From assembly GCF_004006015.1 (NCBI RefSeq), contig NZ_CP034766.1, positions 310,001 to 374,000 of the forward strand: a DNA stretch of 64,000 bases, given 5' to 3'. This document shows, in pieces, positions 62,608-64,000 of the stretch. The notes below the pieces were generated by a model. That model was not told the origin of the DNA and made no database searches. It worked only from the letters and a program-made list of their open reading frames with translations. The position numbers and the translations under genes are program-made. The stretch is from Rhodococcus sp. X156. Its GTDB lineage: Bacteria; Actinomycetota; Actinomycetes; Mycobacteriales; Mycobacteriaceae. Numbering within the stretch: the stretch's first letter is position 1; each line of letters starts with the position of its first letter.

Positions 62608-62621
62608 TAGAACACGTTACA
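62608..62621. promoter_or_regulatory. KstR operator near kshA
   Basis: TAGAACACGTTACA fits TNNAACNNGTTNNA and lies in the 170-base divergent gap, nearer kshA. Confidence 0.82.
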
Positions 62622-62665
62622 GAATGGGTGGCTATATCGCCAGCGCGAGTGGCCTCGACACGAAT

Positions 62666-62679
62666 TGGAACATGTTCTA
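62666..62679. promoter_or_regulatory. KstR operator near hsaA
   Basis: TGGAACATGTTCTA fits TNNAACNNGTTNNA and lies 65 bases before the hsaA start, 58 bases from the kshA-side site. Confidence 0.85.
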
Positions 62680-62744
62680 GTCTGGGCCGCAGCAGACGGT
62701 GCCGCACGGTCGCCAGGCACCCCGGCCAGACACGGGAGCACGGG

Positions 62745-63923
62745 ATGAGCGAAGTAGTCGGACACGACGTCCTGGCCGGTGTGAGCACGCTGCTCCCGGC
62801 GTTTCGGGCGCGTGCGCAGGAGGCGGAGGACCTGCGTCGCATCCCCGACGCGAGCATCAAGGAGCTGCAGGAGCTCGGCTTCTTCCGGCTGCTGCAGCCG
62901 AAGACCTACGGCGGCCACGAGGCAGACCCGGTGACGTTCTACTCGGTGGTCAAGGAGATCGCCGCCGCGTGCGGCTCCACCGGCTGGGTCTCCTCCATCA
63001 TCGGGGTGCACAGCTGGCACCTGGCGCTGTTCCCCAAGCAGGCGCAGGAGGACGTGTGGGGGGAGAACCCGGACACCCGCATCTCCTCCTCCTACGCCCC
63101 CATGGGCAAGGGCGTGATCACCGAGGGCGGCTACCGGCTCACCGGCAAGTGGTCGTGGTCCTCCGGCTGCGACCACGCCACCTGGGTGATGGTGGGTGGC
63201 CCGGTGCTCAACGGTGACGGCAAGCCGGTGGACTTCTGCACCTTCCTGGTGCCCCGGCCGGACTACACCGTCAACGACGTCTGGGACGTCGTCGGCCTGC
63301 GCGGCACCGGCAGCAACGACATCGTCATCAACGACGTCTTCGTCCCGGCCCACCGCGTGCTCAGCTTCATGGACATGAGCAGCGGCACCGCCCCGGGCCT
63401 GGTGGAGAACACCGCCGCGCTGTACAAGATGCCCTGGGGCACCATCCACCCCACCACCATCAGCACCCCCATCGTGGGCATGGCCGCGGGTGCCTACGCC
63501 GCACACGTGGAGCACCAGGGCAAGCGGGTGCGGGCCGCGTTCGCGGGGGAGAAGGCCAGGGACGACCCGTTCGCCAAGGTCCGCATCGCCGAGGCCGCCA
63601 GCGACATCGACGCCGCCTGGCTGCAGCTCGCGGGCAACGTGGCCGCCGAGCACGCGCTGCTCGCTGCCGGCGAGGAGGTGCCGATGTCGTTGCGCCTGCG
63701 GGCCCGCCGGGACCAGGTGCGCGCCACCGGCCGCGCCATCGGGGCGGTGGACCGGCTGTTCGAGAACTCCGGCGCCAGCGCCCTGCAGAACGGCACACCC
63801 ATCCAGCGCTTCTGGCGCGACGCCCACGCCGGCCGGGTGCACGCCGCCAACGAGCCCGAGCGCGCCTACGTGATGTACGGCAGCGGCGAGTTCGGGCTGC
63901 CGATCACCGACTCGATGGTCTAG
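62745..63923 (+). CDS. hsaA: 3-HSA hydroxylase, oxygenase subunit
   Basis: A 392-residue flavin-dependent monooxygenase of the acyl-CoA dehydrogenase fold. With a flavin reductase (HsaB) it hydroxylates 3-HSA, the phenolic product of ring B opening, to the catechol 3,4-DHSA. ACGSTGWVSSIIGVHSWHLA, GKWSWSSGCDHATWVMVGG and GTGSNDIVINDVFVPAHRV are typical of HsaA. The ATG is preceded by GGGAG at six bases. It is divergent from kshA under KstR sites; hsaD, hsaC and hsaB would be expected to follow beyond the right edge. Confidence 0.95.
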   Translation: MSEVVGHDVLAGVSTLLPAFRARAQEAEDLRRIPDASIKELQELGFFRLLQPKTYGGHEADPVTFYSVVKEIAAACGSTGWVSSIIGVHSWHLALFPKQAQEDVWGENPDTRISSSYAPMGKGVITEGGYRLTGKWSWSSGCDHATWVMVGGPVLNGDGKPVDFCTFLVPRPDYTVNDVWDVVGLRGTGSNDIVINDVFVPAHRVLSFMDMSSGTAPGLVENTAALYKMPWGTIHPTTISTPIVGMAAGAYAAHVEHQGKRVRAAFAGEKARDDPFAKVRIAEAASDIDAAWLQLAGNVAAEHALLAAGEEVPMSLRLRARRDQVRATGRAIGAVDRLFENSGASALQNGTPIQRFWRDAHAGRVHAANEPERAYVMYGSGEFGLPITDSMV

Positions 63924-64000
63924 ACAGGGGCCACGCAGGACCGAGCCGGCCCGTCCGCGCTCGCCGACCGTTCGACCGACTTCGGAGTGGGAGTGACGTG

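Noticed and set aside
63991-64000. Possible start of hsaD at the right edge (GTGACGTG after GGAGTGGGAG)
   Set aside because: hsaD is expected here, but only a few bases are visible and the start codon cannot be chosen.
1-64000. tRNA, rRNA, CRISPR arrays, insertion sequences, prophage genes
   Set aside because: No cloverleaf, regular spacer array, transposase or integrase sequence was recognised on reading the window.

Overview
The window is about 72% GC, densely packed, and full of GTG starts and 1-4 base stop/start overlaps. It carries Lsr2, CarD, ClpC1, DisA, a MhuD-type heme oxygenase, LpqE-like lipoprotein and the KstR cholesterol regulon. Together these point to an actinomycete of the order Mycobacteriales (Rhodococcus, Nocardia or Mycobacterium relatives); the genus cannot be named from the sequence alone. 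Much of the gene order (ppa to hpt; ftsH-fol-pan-lysS-lsr2-clpC1; mhuD-mutY-disA-radA-lpqE-carD-isp-cysS-rlmB; kstR-fadE34) follows, as I remember it, the Mycobacterium tuberculosis Rv3628c-to-Rv3526 segment.

Region 1 (1-9000) is accessory catabolism. A Baeyer-Villiger monooxygenase cut by the left edge is divergent from an alpha/beta hydrolase, an aldehyde dehydrogenase, a GMC alcohol oxidoreductase and a TetR regulator. Chemically this is a complete ketone to ester to alcohol to aldehyde to acid route. An acyl-CoA dehydrogenase, an unknown acidic protein and an alpha-methylacyl-CoA racemase follow.

Region 2 (9000-17500) holds a four-gene metal ABC importer with two permeases, preceded by a perfect 19-base palindrome. 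It also has an ABC-2/YhgE-like membrane protein, a dienoyl-CoA-isomerase-like crotonase, a pair of 50-base repeats, a small membrane protein and a 14-TM MFS exporter.

Region 3 (17600-39200) is core: ppa, a D-Ala-D-Ala carboxypeptidase, a DUF2342 metalloprotease, tilS, hpt, ftsH, folE-folP-folB-folK, two membrane proteins, panC, panD, coaX, a rhodanese, lysS, lsr2 and clpC1. A leftward pair is inserted into this rightward run: a stand-alone NuoD/NDUFS2-like protein and a MidA/NDUFAF7-family methyltransferase. This enzyme-and-substrate-like pairing is, to me, the most interesting feature of the window.

Region 4 (39300-52850) contains a mycothiol-type metal-binding protein, an F420-type oxidoreductase, a lipoprotein, mhuD, a hydrolase, mutY, disA, radA, an lpqE-like lipoprotein, carD, ispD, ispF, cysS, rlmB and otsB. 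Many genes here start 6-8 bases after a TANNNT hexamer, which implies leaderless mRNAs.

Region 5 (52900-64000) is a steroid/cholesterol catabolic cluster: kstR, fadE34-like, an XRE regulator with a divergent methionine aminopeptidase, chsH3-like, kstD, kshB, a small Cys-containing protein, kshA and hsaA. Five sites match the KstR operator consensus TNNAACNNGTTNNA, all in front of these genes. KshA/KshB hydroxylate C9 and KstD desaturates ring A, opening ring B; HsaA then hydroxylates the resulting phenol. No rRNA, tRNA, CRISPR array or insertion sequence was seen, and no gene-free stretch exceeds 300 bases.
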